DNA of 64,000 bases from Apostichopus japonicus (Eukaryota; Echinodermata; Holothuroidea; Aspidochirotida; Stichopodidae), in contig NC_092568.1 of NCBI RefSeq assembly GCF_037975245.1, forward strand, positions 22,222,501-22,286,500. The letters run 5' to 3'. Position 1 is the stretch's first letter, and each line of letters starts with the position of its first letter. Below are positions 1 to 10,589 of this stretch, piece after piece. The translations under genes were made by a program, and so were the position numbers. The notes under the pieces are model-generated. The model ran no database searches. It was not told the origin of the DNA and saw nothing but the letters and a program-made list of their open reading frames with translations.

Positions 1-1099
1 AAAACATAAACGAATAAAATCATTGTCAAAAAAAAAGCCCCCCCCCCCCAAAAAAAAATCAAGCACTGGTGATTCTGTGGTGTTATTATCAGATCTGCAT
101 AATATGGTACATGAACGACTAAAAAATCTGGCAGATTCTATGAAGTTAGTGAACTAAAAGTAACAGACTATGTTTCCCGTACATGGTTAATTAAAACAGC
201 ATGTCCAACAACTAATGAGAAGCTTCAGGTCAGTTATCAACTTTCAGAGCCTTTACCGCCACATTATAAATCTGCACAACATAGAGAGTCGTCTATGGTA
301 TATTGACTGTAAACGTATAACGCAAGTTTCCCAACCATGAGATGTGTGAGTGACTGATGGATTAACGAATTCACTAAAGCTTAAATCGTATCGATCAAAA
401 TTTAATGGCTAATCCGTTTCTCCTCCAAACGTGTTTGATTGACAGGGTTTTGATGTTCAGATAATGTTAATATTGTCTATGCGTTTCTTTCCCATCATTC
501 ATTATGAGCATTTCAACATATTCTTTGAACAATAGCTTTGCATGAGACAATGCGTCGAATACTGCATTGAGGGTCAGTACGCCAGAGGTCATTGCAGGCT
601 TGTCTCAGAGAAAGTGAAAACGGTTGTCCACATTTATTAGGAAAACACTACAGTGTATTACTATGCTCATTATGTAATTATCTCCCGCAGGTAAAACTAT
701 AATACATCTCTCATATCCTGCCTCATTATTTCACGCGTAAACTTCATTTTCATTTATAGCGTTCAAAATCTGTCCAGTACGACCGCTCTCGCAGCGAAAC
801 TTGTGCTTTCCCACTGCATCATGGGTAACAGTATCTTCGACCTAATCTGGGTCTGCTAACCTATAAGTGTAGTAGACAGCGTATGCCATTGTCAATCGAC
901 TCGCTGTTTAGGGGGTATACTAGGGCATAGCAGTGGAACATAAAACAGTATTTTAATACTGTCCACCGACAGGGGCGCAACTACGTATACTTCTGCGGGT
1001 GGGGGATTTAGCACGCCCCAGAATAAAATCAGATGGACGAGCATCCCCCCCCTCCCTACCACTGACAGATAGTAAATTACGAAATTCCTATAGTGTACA
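1..1099. other. intergenic, no gene seen
   Basis: Both strands carry frequent stops and I recognise no protein, RNA or repeat family here. The first 60 bases hold A and C homopolymer runs. It ends at the (TA)n tract that borders the SINE at 1100-1252. Confidence 0.6.
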
Positions 1100-1103
<4 letters not shown>

Positions 1104-1130
<27 letters not shown>

Positions 1131-1252
1131 AATGAAAATCGTAATGAGTTGGAAAATCAAGAACAGTGAAAAAACTTTCAGCCTCCACCGGGATTCGAAC
1201 CACGGGCCTCCCGCTCTGTACGCGGACACCCTAACCACTAGGCTATGGACGC
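1104..1252 (-). mobile_element. tRNA-derived SINE, minus strand
   Basis: Read on the minus strand from 1252, the first 72 bases (1252-1181) look like a tRNA: a 5' arm GCGTCCA pairs at 6 of 7 positions with TGGAGGC at the other end, an A-box-like TAGCCTAGTGGTTAGGG follows, then a CCGC/GCGG anticodon-type stem and a B-box GGTTCGAATCC. The T-arm stem has mismatches, so this is not a functional tRNA. The tRNA-like head is followed by about 50 bases of unrelated body (1180-1131) and a (TA)n tail (1104-1131). This head-body-simple-repeat order is that of a tRNA-derived SINE, which is transcribed by RNA polymerase III from the internal A and B boxes and copied by a LINE reverse transcriptase. The body recurs at 1498-1563, showing it is a dispersed repeat. 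A lone tRNA pseudogene is the alternative. Confidence 0.7.
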
Positions 1253-1497
1253 TGATTGTATGTCCAGAGGTTCGAAACCGGTAAGGAAGATCGTAATTCC
1301 ACTGTAGGCGTTTGTCACCTATATCGAACAATACTAGTTCTGTTTTTGGTGACATATTTTGCCCTACTCTAGAGATCAAACATGATGCTATCCAACTCGA
1401 AAATCATTTGTGATTCCTAAAGCCGGATCTCGAAAGAGATACTTTGAACAGACTTTATGTTAATGCAATGGAGGTAAACGACAAAGGCAAATGAATA

Positions 1498-1562
1498 TAT
1501 ATAAATGAAAATCGTAATGAGTTGGAAAATCAAGAACAGTGAAAAAACTTTCAGCCTCCACC

Positions 1563-1563
<1 letters not shown>
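1498..1563 (-). mobile_element. 5'-truncated second copy of the SINE body
   Basis: About 66 bases match the SINE body at 1124-1190 almost exactly, including the run from ATAAATGAAAATCG to CAGCCTCCACC. The tRNA-like head is missing: the match breaks where the B-box would begin, and (TA)n takes its place at 1565-1597. A truncated insertion, or a local duplication broken by microsatellite expansion, would both explain this. Confidence 0.7.

Positions 1564-1564
<1 letters not shown>

Positions 1565-1598
<34 letters not shown>
1565..1598. repeat. (TA)n microsatellite
   Basis: An uninterrupted TA run directly abuts the truncated SINE copy. It explains the Tyr/Ile-rich reading frame on the minus strand here, which is not a gene. 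Confidence 0.9.
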
Positions 1599-1603
<5 letters not shown>

Positions 1604-3949
1604 CAAGCGTGACAATCTAATCAGTGGAAAAGTCAACATTGTCTTAAAAGGTGCAAAATTGTAGCACCATTTTGCATCCAAGCACAAACACACACCCCCA
1701 TTTTACCAACATTTCTCAAAGACCCCTCCTCCTACACGACGTAAAATCTTATCTCCCCCTCCCCTGGTACAAAAAGGGTATAGTTGCACCCCTGCTGACT
1801 GACATCTACAATCAAATGTGTTAATCTTATGTTTAATTCATATATACTAGTACACCGTTCTATGTACTGTATAGTTTTTTATTAGCAATGAACTCGTTAT
1901 ACTTTTACGGTTTGTAGGATCCGCTGCGTACAATTCATTATATTGTCTTTCCTTGTCCATGCATATCGAGGAAAACAGAACCCTGGATGACAAAAAAAAA
2001 ATTGTTGTTTTAAATAAGATGCATGCATGCATAATATGCGGAATGTGAACGATATTCCGCGTTTTCTATCAAGTTAGTTCAATCAAAAAGAATGTGGCCT
2101 CGAGTAAATCACTAACAGATTTTTTTTATACTGCACACCCTTCTGCGTATAGGTTGAACAGCCTCCCACTATACACGGTGATCTCTGGTGGTTGTCACGT
2201 GACTGAATGTGACGCACAACTAATGACTGTTAGTGTCTCTAGTCATGTGATTATCGGCGGTGAAATCAAAGAATTGTGCAAAGAAAATGGCCCGTCATAT
2301 TTCATTCACATACAATACAAATGTTTATTCATGATGCTGACAAAGTGTAATAAATATTTATAAATATTGATACATTGAAAAATAATATTTATTCATATAT
2401 TACACATACCGTAAGGTCCGAGACGTATACCTTTAAATTCTTCCAGGAAAACAAGAAGGTTTTGTTGACAAAGAGATCAAAGATGTGTATAGCCTATCGT
2501 ACCGGTTTACATATAGGATACACGATACGTATATAAACACGGAACTATATTATAGCAGTTATATACTGTATCTTTGTGTATAAACGTATGTCCTGTTAAA
2601 TCCGCCACGCGTGCATGCTTACAATAACTAACATTATTGAAACAACATCTGTCACATAGTATCTTAGCAGTCCCAGTCCCGGCGTTGTTGAATGATCTCA
2701 ACTAAGTGCTTAAATGATTCAAACGCCCACAATCACATACCAACCCCTCCCCCTCCCTCCCGTCTACCTACCGCACAACTGACGTCCACTCCTGCCATGG
2801 CGTTCTGATTTTAGCCTTTACAGTTCTCTTTATGTGATTTGTGAATTAAACATTTTTTTCTGCCTTATTGTCTAAAACCTATAGTGTTAAACAGAAAACT
2901 GCCTAAATATGGTGTTTTGCGGCAGAATATTACGGCTTTACTGAACTTGTTTTCACTTTTTTCTTTGTAAACATTGTCTTGAAGTAAGAATTAATCTACG
3001 TTCTTGTTTGTCAGTGATACACTGTCGTTTGTGTATGGTCTTTTCCGTGATTCATGAGCCTGCATCACACTCATACTTCCAGCTTTCATGTCTTGATTTT
3101 AGAACTTTTTTCCTCTCTCTGTCTCATCATGTATCCAGGACCCCCGACACTGGAGGGACAGGATGCCATGGCCCCTTTCCCCACAATCATTTTTCACAGC
3201 AATGATTTCCACGAGAGTACGGTGCCCCCACGCCACGGTCAATTTCAAACCCTGTATCTGGAAAACAGATACTAACTTCCCCGCTTAGAAGAAACCCGTG
3301 ATAAAACATCGCGCTTTCAAACTATATACGTATAAATTTGTGCAGAACATTCGTTAGTCTGTATGCATACTCAATGCTATAAAGATAATACCCGCTTAGA
3401 ATATTATACAAATATTAACTATAACACAGTTAACAAAATATTATGTTTGGCCTAAGACTTATATTGTGGACAGTATACGTCTATCTTTTCCATATGTATA
3501 TGTGCAGTGGTCAAAGCTTTGATAACGCAAATATTATTACTTTTTCTTTCCATATCTCTGCTTTCTTTCTTCTTTATGGTTTCTTTATTTTTTTTTTCGT
3601 TTTCGTGCGTCAGAATTGTTAATGACTTTCAAGAAATTTCAATACACATATATTTCCGATTGACCACATGACGCCCACATATAATGACTATAGATCACGA
3701 AAATAGGGAATTGGGAACTGACCTATCCTAACGAGCATTCGATTCTCACAAGTGGCTTCAAAGTTCTCATTAAGAAATTATCCCTGGAGTGAGGATAAGA
3801 CACACCACACCTCGGCACAGAGTATAATTTACTTCCAATCTTAAAGTAAGGGCAAACGTGATCAATTTAAAGTAGCTATCACCAGTTTTAAATTTTCTCC
3901 CTTCCGGTTTGCAAATATATATGTATACATATATTCTTCCTCAAAGGAT

Positions 3950-3951
<2 letters not shown>
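1599..3951. other. intergenic, no gene seen
   Basis: Open frames are all short (under 90 codons), lack splice-site context and have no recognisable motif. The stretch is AT-rich single-copy-looking DNA with T runs near 3590. Confidence 0.5.
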
Positions 3952-4002
<51 letters not shown>

Positions 4003-4031
4003 TATATACATATATATATACATATATATAT
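3952..4031. repeat. (TA)n microsatellite with CATA interruptions
   Basis: About 80 bases of TA dinucleotides, in the later part interrupted by regular TACATATATA units. Confidence 0.9.
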
Positions 4032-5660
4032 TCCTTTATAGAAGGACTTTATCATCTGTGTTAGTTATCTGAATATCTCTGGAAGGCTTCTTTAATTTCT
4101 TCGGTTGTTGTTTCGGCCTGACTTTTAAAGTTAATCCATTATCAAATCAAGCTGTATCAAAACACGTGTTTTGTTTTAGCTTCAGATGAGCAAAAAATAG
4201 GGCACCAAAAGCCGAAATACACAATTTATATTAGGAGGACTGTTTGTGCTTGACTCATATTATGAAAGATTTAGTTCTATCAATTGCGTAGAGAGTAGTA
4301 TACGGAGGCCCTTATAGGGTTACAAATTGTTCATGATCAAACGCCAATTATGATCGACAGAGGATGTTGAGTAAAATCGTTAACTTAACATTTTGTAATC
4401 CTGGTCATTCCAGTTCACAGTTCGTTCGCACACACGCAAGGACAAATGATTGTAGAGATGGGCACTTGTTCTTCCATCTCACCTTTCAAATACCCCATCC
4501 CATCTCCCTATACATTCACCTAAGAGAGACTTAAAAAGTTGTTGGACTCGTTGGCGGTTATCAAACGCTGTGAGTTGTCCATGCTTCTGTAGGGTACATC
4601 TATCCCCCCCCCCCAGCCACTCCCTACTCCTACCTTCCCATTTACTGTTTAAACGCTATAGCATGTTGCGATCTTTAACAAAGGGGCTACATTAAATATC
4701 TATTTTGGTAGGAATTCTATGACGTTTTCAGACATGTTCTTCTAGCGTTTTTTCTGTCAGAGTGTGGTGAACCGGCCATATAAGCCGTAGAAATATGCCA
4801 TTTACAAATTGGAATAGAAATTTCTTGAGTATCCAGTCGCATGCATGTGAGCCTATATAGAATCTACACCATCTGCATAGCAACTATTCTGATCGTGCTT
4901 CCCAATCACTTTACCAATTCGGGTATGCGTTACGAATATGATTTTATAAAAGAAAAAATTGGTTTTGACACACTGCACTTTACAACGTATTTGGGAATTG
5001 CCTAACCTACGAATCGAAAGAAAGTAATTAACTTGGTCTATATAATAGAATACATTTTGTTCTCTGGTTAATATTAAACACCCTATATCATACACACACG
5101 TCATGTCCCATGGCGGAACCTTTCAACTGTTGGAACTATTTACAGACTGCATAAGCCCATTATTATATCTCCCGATCTCAACGACACAATCGGGAAAATA
5201 AATCAGGGAAATGTACCCTCCATTTGTCTTCTCTGCCAACCGACTTAGAAACTCTATAGCTTATGAATTGTTTGTTGACTTGCCCAGTTGGAAGTCTGAC
5301 CCCGTGACCTCGAAGAATGATCAACGATCACGCATATCATTAAATTTGAATTTGCCCGCATTTAACGTAAAGTCGGTCCTACGTTTCACTCACAGAATTT
5401 ACAGACATTGATAGTTTACAACTTACCGGAACCTCACAGAATGGATTAAAAGTAATTCCAATGTATGGTTGGGCAAAGATACCCGAGAAAAAATCAACGA
5501 AAACCTATGAAACAACGATTGCAATCCAACTTCGTCCTCACACATGTATTCCTAACTGACACAAAATAGGCCAAAACGAACCAACGAAAGAGAGTTACAG
5601 CAAAAAAGTTCTCCCATTTGTGGATCTTGTACTCTCCTACATGATGCTGTAAAGTTTCGG
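4032..5660. other. intergenic, no gene seen
   Basis: No supported coding segment, RNA gene or repeat family on either strand; one short C run near 4605. The longest open frame (minus, 4853-5104) has no recognisable feature. Confidence 0.45.
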
Positions 5661-5667
5661 TGAAATG

Positions 5668-5710
5668 GTTGTCTAAGACGGCCAGTCACAAAACGATTAC
5701 CTCGACTCGG
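5668..5710. repeat. short dispersed repeat, copy A
   Basis: GTTGTCTAAGACG, AGTCACA, AACGAT and TCGACTCG occur here in the same order and nearly the same spacing as at 9626-9671. Both copies lie at or beside a potential splice donor of a minus-strand start exon. It may be a transposon end or a piece of duplicated promoter/exon-1 sequence. Confidence 0.55.
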
Positions 5711-5734
5711 CGATTTTGTTGCTGTCGCCGCCAT
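5701..5734 (-). CDS. possible first coding exon of an unidentified minus-strand gene
   Basis: The minus strand has CAAAATGGCGGCGAC, an A at -3 and a GCG second codon, which is a good animal start context. It is followed by MAATATKSPSR and then CGAG/GTAATC, a usable splice donor at 5700-5699. Without splicing the frame runs to 60 codons with no recognisable motif. The segment overlaps one end of a short repeat shared with 9626-9671. No downstream exon was found, so this may be chance. Confidence 0.2.
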
Positions 5735-6399
5735 TTTGAAATTAGGTAGACTTTCGCCAAGCCGTTTTCATGCTATGGGCTACTACCGACAAGACTTCAT
5801 TCAAATCGTTTTCAATGTAGTGGAACCCATTCCTTTAGTGTACGGTCTATTAGGAATGTTAGGTTTTGTGGCGTGAAATTAAGTAATTTAAGTTGTGCTA
5901 AGGTTTGGAAGAAATTTTGTCCCAAATTCTAATATATGATTAGGTAAAATGTGAAATTACTGAGAGCTGCGTATGGGAGGGGTAAGAGAGACAAAATGGG
6001 GGAGGGGGCAAGGGAGATGGTGTTTCCTTTCTAGCTAAATTAATGGTGGTAACTATTAAGGTAACACAAATTTTCCTGAGTCTGTTGTCAAAACTGAAGG
6101 GGTCATACCACATTGAATATACAAAGGTAACATGGCCTACAGTAGGCCAAACCTTATTTCTAGTTGCTTTCTAAGGAACTTCCAACAATTCCGAATGATT
6201 TATACCTACAATACCAAATGATTTATACTTACCCACTTACCATAATTCCACAGTAGCCCTTACTCAGTGAGATTCTGCAAAGCTGGGTACTCATCTGTTG
6301 CTTATATTCATCAATAAATATCAGTTAACAGTTTTCCAGTCAATACCAATCCTTGTTTGGTTCATGTATCACACTACATAACTGCTTGCCAATATTGAA
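5735..6399. other. intergenic, no gene seen
   Basis: No coding potential or repeat family recognised; purine-rich patches near 5990-6020. Confidence 0.45.
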
Positions 6400-6575
6400 G
6401 TTAAGTACTGTGGCTTGGGTAGGGGTGTGTTGTTTAGGGGAGGGGTGTGGTGTTTTTAGGGGTTTTGGGGAGGGAATGTGGTGCTTAGCGGATTTGGGGA
6501 AGGGTTTGGAGTTTCCCAGCTTTGGGATGGGTGTGGTGTTCACCAGCTTTGGGAAGAGTTAGGGTATTTTGGAGG
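6400..6575. repeat. G/T-rich imperfect repeat tract
   Basis: Variants of GGGGTGTGGTGTT and TTTGGGGAAGGG recur about six times on the plus strand. The open frames on both strands here (Pro/Lys-rich on minus) are products of the repeat. The G runs could form a quadruplex, but spacing is irregular. Confidence 0.6.
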
Positions 6576-7255
6576 GATGAGGTGGTTTTGCCACATATGG
6601 GGACTTTAATTAAAAGCTGACTTTCAGTACACAGGACGTGTTGGATACATTACGTTCTATGGATACTCTGACCAAATATTTTGAGTAGGGCTGTTTTCTT
6701 TTTCTTTTGCACATGCATAGTAGAACATAAGTCAACAGTGGAAATAGAGTTGCCTGGTCTTTTATTGATTTTATAACTGTAACAATAAGGCACTTTAAGC
6801 AACAGAAAAAAGAAAACAAAAAACATTTGTGTGACACTCTCCATGAAAGAACATGTTTTAATGTCCTGTGAAAATATGGGCATGAAATATAAATTACTTC
6901 GATCACTTCAAAGTGAAATACTTTGTTCAAATGGAAGGAATAGCTTAACAAAATTTGAATACTTCTTGAAATGAAACACACTTCATACTGTGAAGACTTC
7001 ATACAATAATGTTGTCTGAAAAAAAATCACACACAATGTCAAGTGCATTATGACTGGAAGGGGTATTTCAAGGTGGCATAGTGAAGGCATGACATAGCAA
7101 AAACAGTTCAGGTGGCAGGATGGATAGTTTTGTAACTTTGAAATGGTGAGATATACCTGTGACATATAGCATAAGATTAAAATTAAAAGACAAATATATA
7201 AAAGTAAAAGGTAAGAGTAGAAAGTAAATAAATAAGTCCAAACTTGACATATAAC
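6576..7255. other. no gene seen; flank downstream of gag fragment
   Basis: The minus-strand frame of the gag fragment stays open to 6983, but Copia gag similarity stops at about 7256 and what follows is hydrophobic AT-rich composition. I found no protease, integrase or reverse transcriptase motif. Confidence 0.5.
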
Positions 7256-7711
7256 TTTAACAACCTGATCTTCTTCAGAAATAGGAGCACCAATAGCAGC
7301 CCAACGATCCATACTTCCTTTCATATAATTCAAATTATTTCCAACTGACTTGCCCTCTGCCATTTCAGTTCTGAGGTACTTTTTCTTGAGCTGAATTTTG
7401 TTGGTTAGAGAATCCTTTTCGAACAGAGTACGCAAGGCATCCTAAGCATCACTAGGTTTCTCACTTGTTGTAATTAATTCCAGCTGACTAGATGCTATTG
7501 CAAGCACAATGGTGAAAAATGCCAGTTGTCTTTTTCAAGTTTGCACTCTTCTACTTCTCACATACAGTAACCCCCAACTTTCCTGAGCCATCCTCATAGC
7601 CCACAGGCCTTTTGCAAGAAACAAATGTCTCATCTGGAAATTCCATGTCAGCCAGTTCGAGCCATCCATTTTGTTAATTTTCCACGTCATATTTTCTGTT
7701 GTTCCAGCCAT
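7256..7711 (-). pseudogene. gag: Copia-type retrotransposon gag fragment, decayed
   Basis: From ATG at 7711 one frame of about 152 codons matches the Ty1/Copia gag pattern. Near the start is DGSNWLTWNFQMRHLFLAKG (7669-7610), the N-terminal gag motif. Next comes FFTIVLAIASSQLELITTSE, then DALRTLFEKDSLTNKIQLKK, and finally AAIGAPISEEDQVV, the end of the UBN2 gag domain. Gag forms the virus-like particle that packages element RNA. The copy is dead: two in-frame stops interrupt it, TGA at 7537-7535 and TAG at 7444-7442, the second falling where the family usually has Trp before Asp-Ala-Leu. No zinc knuckle or pol region follows. A primer site and LTR lie upstream in the expected order. Confidence 0.85.
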
Positions 7712-7836
7712 ATTGGTCAGTTGTCACGACTAAATTAACCAATTTAAGTACCGACAATTCCCAAGAAATGGTTCCAAAATCAGCACATAAATTCCAAACA
7801 ACAATCTATTCTACACAGTTAACTTCCAGTGTATGT

Positions 7837-7852
7837 GTCTGGGCCAATAACC
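7837..7852 (-). other. putative Copia primer-binding site
   Basis: On the minus strand GGTTATTGGCCCAGAC lies directly after the putative LTR end (CGAACA). As I recall it, Drosophila copia has a closely similar stretch at this point, complementary to an internal part of initiator tRNA-Met. It is 125 bases upstream of the gag ATG, a normal leader distance. Confidence 0.55.
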
Positions 7853-8061
7853 TGTTCGAGTTAGCTAGAGAATAGGCATGAGACTGCTGAGTATATTACA
7901 GCCTGTTGCTGCACACAACTTGTTCTTTCTATAAGAGTATAACAGAAACTGAGGAAAAATGTAAATTACACATATATAGAAAACAAAATTGCTTAAAGGT
8001 AGCACACTAATAATACAACCTGATTAAACAAACAATAGTTTGGAGCAGAGTTGTAACAACA
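7853..8061 (-). mobile_element. putative 5' LTR of the Copia-type element
   Basis: On the minus strand the segment starts TGTTGTTACAAC and ends CGAACA, giving TG...CA ends with TGTT/AACA inverted termini. It is 209 bp, a plausible length for a small Copia LTR. A TATA-like CTATATATG lies inside near 7980. The right end is fixed by the primer site; the left end is a best guess. No second copy of this LTR is visible in the window, so the element is truncated or its 3' LTR has been lost. Confidence 0.45.
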
Positions 8062-9625
8062 GGCACTTAACTGATCCACAGGCTGCATTCCTTCTTACTA
8101 CGGGTACATATAAGAGAGCTAGGAACTTAAAGATATATAGTATTAAATAGAATGTGAGACTACATTTATTAACAGATTTCTATAAATAAACTCTTATATG
8201 AAGACTTCAGATATGAGGATAATAAACATGAGGATGTAATAAACTCTGGAAGCTCTCTGGGCTAATACTTAATACCAGTGGAACTGCATTTTGCAATGTT
8301 AGTCATTATACATAACAAAACAAATCTAATAGTGAATGAAACTTTTCTTCTTTTTGGGAATAACTTTTTTTTGGTCATATATACATGGGAAAGCACCTTA
8401 GAGAAATCTGTGTGTGACACACACACACATAGGGAAGACTGTACGTGAATGACTAACTAAGTACTTCTACTACTGTACCTATCATAGAAAACAACATAAC
8501 AATAAAAAGATCATAAACTCTCGTTAACAGCAAAACATGTTGTCACAAAATGATCCCTGATATTGTTTTAAGTCACCTGGAATTATAAGTAGCTATGTAC
8601 AACTACATGGCTCTATGAGGTGCAATTGTTCTCAAGTACCAGCAGTAGGTCTAACTGTAATAGCAATAAGTATAAAGTGTAAGCAGTATAAAGCAAGCTA
8701 GTTTTATTTCTGTGTTACGTATCTTGCTCTACATATTAAGCATAGGGAATTGGGCCTAGACTCAAGTCATGGATCTAATACCGGTCTTGAACACTTGTAA
8801 CAAAGTGACATTGAAATGGATCCCGATCCCAGGATGGCGGAAATTTTCACCCAGTCCAGCTTTAATAAAACTCATCATAAGCCATGATCTTAACTTATAC
8901 ATAGAACAAAGGCAGTCTACTTGTACTACTAATAATTTTTGTAAAATAATAATAATACTAAATTGTATCTTATGCAGTCCAAATCTTTTCAAGAACAGGC
9001 CCCTTAGAATTATTACACAAGGACGAGAAGGCGTAGGCTAAGAACTAAAGGTTATAGGCCTTAGTCCATTATTAAAATTGGACTAAACTATGCAGGTATT
9101 CTAGTATTACTAAAACTAGGCTAGGGCCTACCTGTAGTAAAAACTTGTCGTAGTATATTACTTTAGTAAATACAAAAGTACTAGGCCTATAGGCTAGCCT
9201 AGGCTTGTACTAGGGGCCTAGTACAGTAATATTACTGTCCGCTATGCCCTCGAAATTTTAAATTTTAACTATTTAGTAGCCATAAGTAGTACCGTGACTT
9301 ATCAACTCCCTGATTTTTCCATATTAACGCAAAAAAATGAAGGGAATCTATGCCGAATAGAAAGATTACGAAAAATACGAGACGTTGCAAATCTACATCA
9401 TAGTCGACATATAGCGCTAGGCTGCACGTTATAGGATACGGTGCTTTCGTGTATATGTGTATTATGTACGTTAGGATACATGTATTAGGGGCAACCAAAA
9501 GCACATAGGAGCACCAGTTTCGTTGACCAAAAAATCACACTTTTCGGGGGAGTTACAACTTTTCTGAAAAATATGAGTAAGATTCAAGCTTATATATTAC
9601 AAAAATGCTATTTTTACGGTTAAAA
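8062..9625. other. no gene seen; probable intron or flank
   Basis: No exon is recognised. Between 9040 and 9240 the octamer TAGGCCTA and its variants are dense. If the minus-strand exon at 9681-9854 is real, this stretch is its first intron or contains small exons that I cannot identify. Confidence 0.4.
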
Positions 9626-9671
9626 GTTGTCTAAGACGCGAAAGTCACATAACGATAGACGTCGACTCGAT
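9626..9671. repeat. short dispersed repeat, copy B
   Basis: Same ordered blocks as at 5668-5710 (GTTGTCTAAGACG, AGTCACA, AACGAT, TCGACTCG). Here it sits about 10 bases inside the intron that follows the minus-strand exon ending at 9681. Confidence 0.55.
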
Positions 9672-9680
9672 TTGACTTAC

Positions 9681-9854
9681 CTTTATGTTTTTGCGTTGGT
9701 CGTCGATAAGAAAATGCACTGTTCTATTGGTAAAATCTTCGTTTCTTTCCGGAAATGATCGTATTTGAGTCTCTAAAGTATCCTTTATCGAGCTACGATA
9801 CTCGTAAACCCGAATGACATTGGGATGTTTGCGAATTTTACCGATTACATCCAT
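9681..9854 (-). CDS. first coding exon of an unidentified minus-strand gene
   Basis: ATG at 9854 opens exactly 58 codons, beginning MDVIGKIRKHPNVIRVYEYR and ending DDQRKNIK, followed by a consensus splice donor AAG/GTAAGT at phase 0. The peptide is charged and hydrophilic with mixed composition, unlike the AT-rich noise around it, and has no signal peptide or membrane segment. I do not recognise the family. An ETS-type site lies 53-62 bases upstream, and base composition shifts to CpG-containing sequence there, as at a promoter. A phase-0 acceptor at about 9566-9567 on the minus strand would add around 30 codons before a stop, but this continuation is not convincing. Remaining exons must lie at lower coordinates. 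Confidence 0.5.
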
Positions 9855-9906
9855 ACATGGAAGTAGCGAACCGAAGTCCGTAGAACCGGATTTGCGCGAA
9901 ACAATT

Positions 9907-9916
9907 ACTTCCGGGT
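9907..9916 (-). promoter_or_regulatory. ETS/GABP-type promoter site
   Basis: The minus strand reads ACCCGGAAGT, the core ETS binding sequence common in TATA-less animal promoters. It lies 53 bases upstream of the ATG at 9854 in a CpG-containing patch (9860-9960). Binding is inferred from the motif only. Confidence 0.4.
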
Positions 9917-10014
9917 CAAGTAGCTGTGCTCGAAAATTTGCTAGTAACGGTCATATGTTGAGGTCAGACTTCCAACTGTGCCAACGTTTGTTTTCTTCTC
10001 TTGTTTTAAATTGA

Positions 10015-10545
10015 TCTTACTGAATAATGGGAACCGGTTAAGCGTGAGCGATCGGCACACCTGTGCAGCAGAAGTAACACATTCTTTTTTCTTTCAGTCT
10101 TTTCTTTATTTTACTCTCTTTTTTCTTCTTCTTTCTTTTACACTTCTTCCCACGTAGCCTAGTACAGAAAGTTATACACTGAACGAGTGGCAAAAGCTGT
10201 TGATATGAATTTGTCACTAGTTACGCTATCTGTAATTTTTTTCGAAAAGCATTACCGAGTATTACCAAAGATAGTTTACCAATACGAAGGTATATAGATA
10301 GTCTTTTGGCATTACTCAGAATTCATCAAATTAAAACACCCTGCGATACTCTCTTACACGAGGAACGTCGCCCAGACACATAGGCCTATTGTTCTTATTA
10401 ACTCTGTAGTTTGCTGTAATCCATCTCCCCCCCCCCCCAAAAAAAGCATGATGTAATATAAGAGCATATAATATGTAACTTTACACATTTCATCAGATTC
10501 GCAGCTGAAACACGTGTCTGGTTGTGGGAGGGGGAGACTGGGGTA
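10015..10545. other. intergenic, no gene seen
   Basis: T/C-rich tract at 10080-10150 and a C run at 10428; nothing else recognised. Confidence 0.5.
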
Positions 10546-10550
10546 AATTG

Positions 10551-10589
10551 TTAGGGTATAGTGTTAGGGTATAACGTTAGGGTATAGCG
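10551..10589. repeat. 13-bp tandem repeat with TTAGGG core, 3 copies
   Basis: TTAGGGTATAGTG, TTAGGGTATAACG and TTAGGGTATAGCG follow each other exactly. TTAGGG is the animal telomere hexamer, but only three spaced copies occur, so this is a minor interstitial repeat and not a telomere. Confidence 0.75.

Noticed and set aside
1181-1252. Functional tRNA gene on the minus strand
   Set aside because: T-arm stem mismatches, doubtful anticodon loop and a SINE body with simple-repeat tail make a pseudo-tRNA head more likely.
6983-7255. Continuation of the gag frame as protease or pol
   Set aside because: The frame stays open but the peptide is AT-driven hydrophobic sequence without a DTG, zinc knuckle or integrase motif.
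10551-10589. Interstitial telomere
   Set aside because: Only three TTAGGG cores, each in a 13-bp unit with other bases; not a telomere array.
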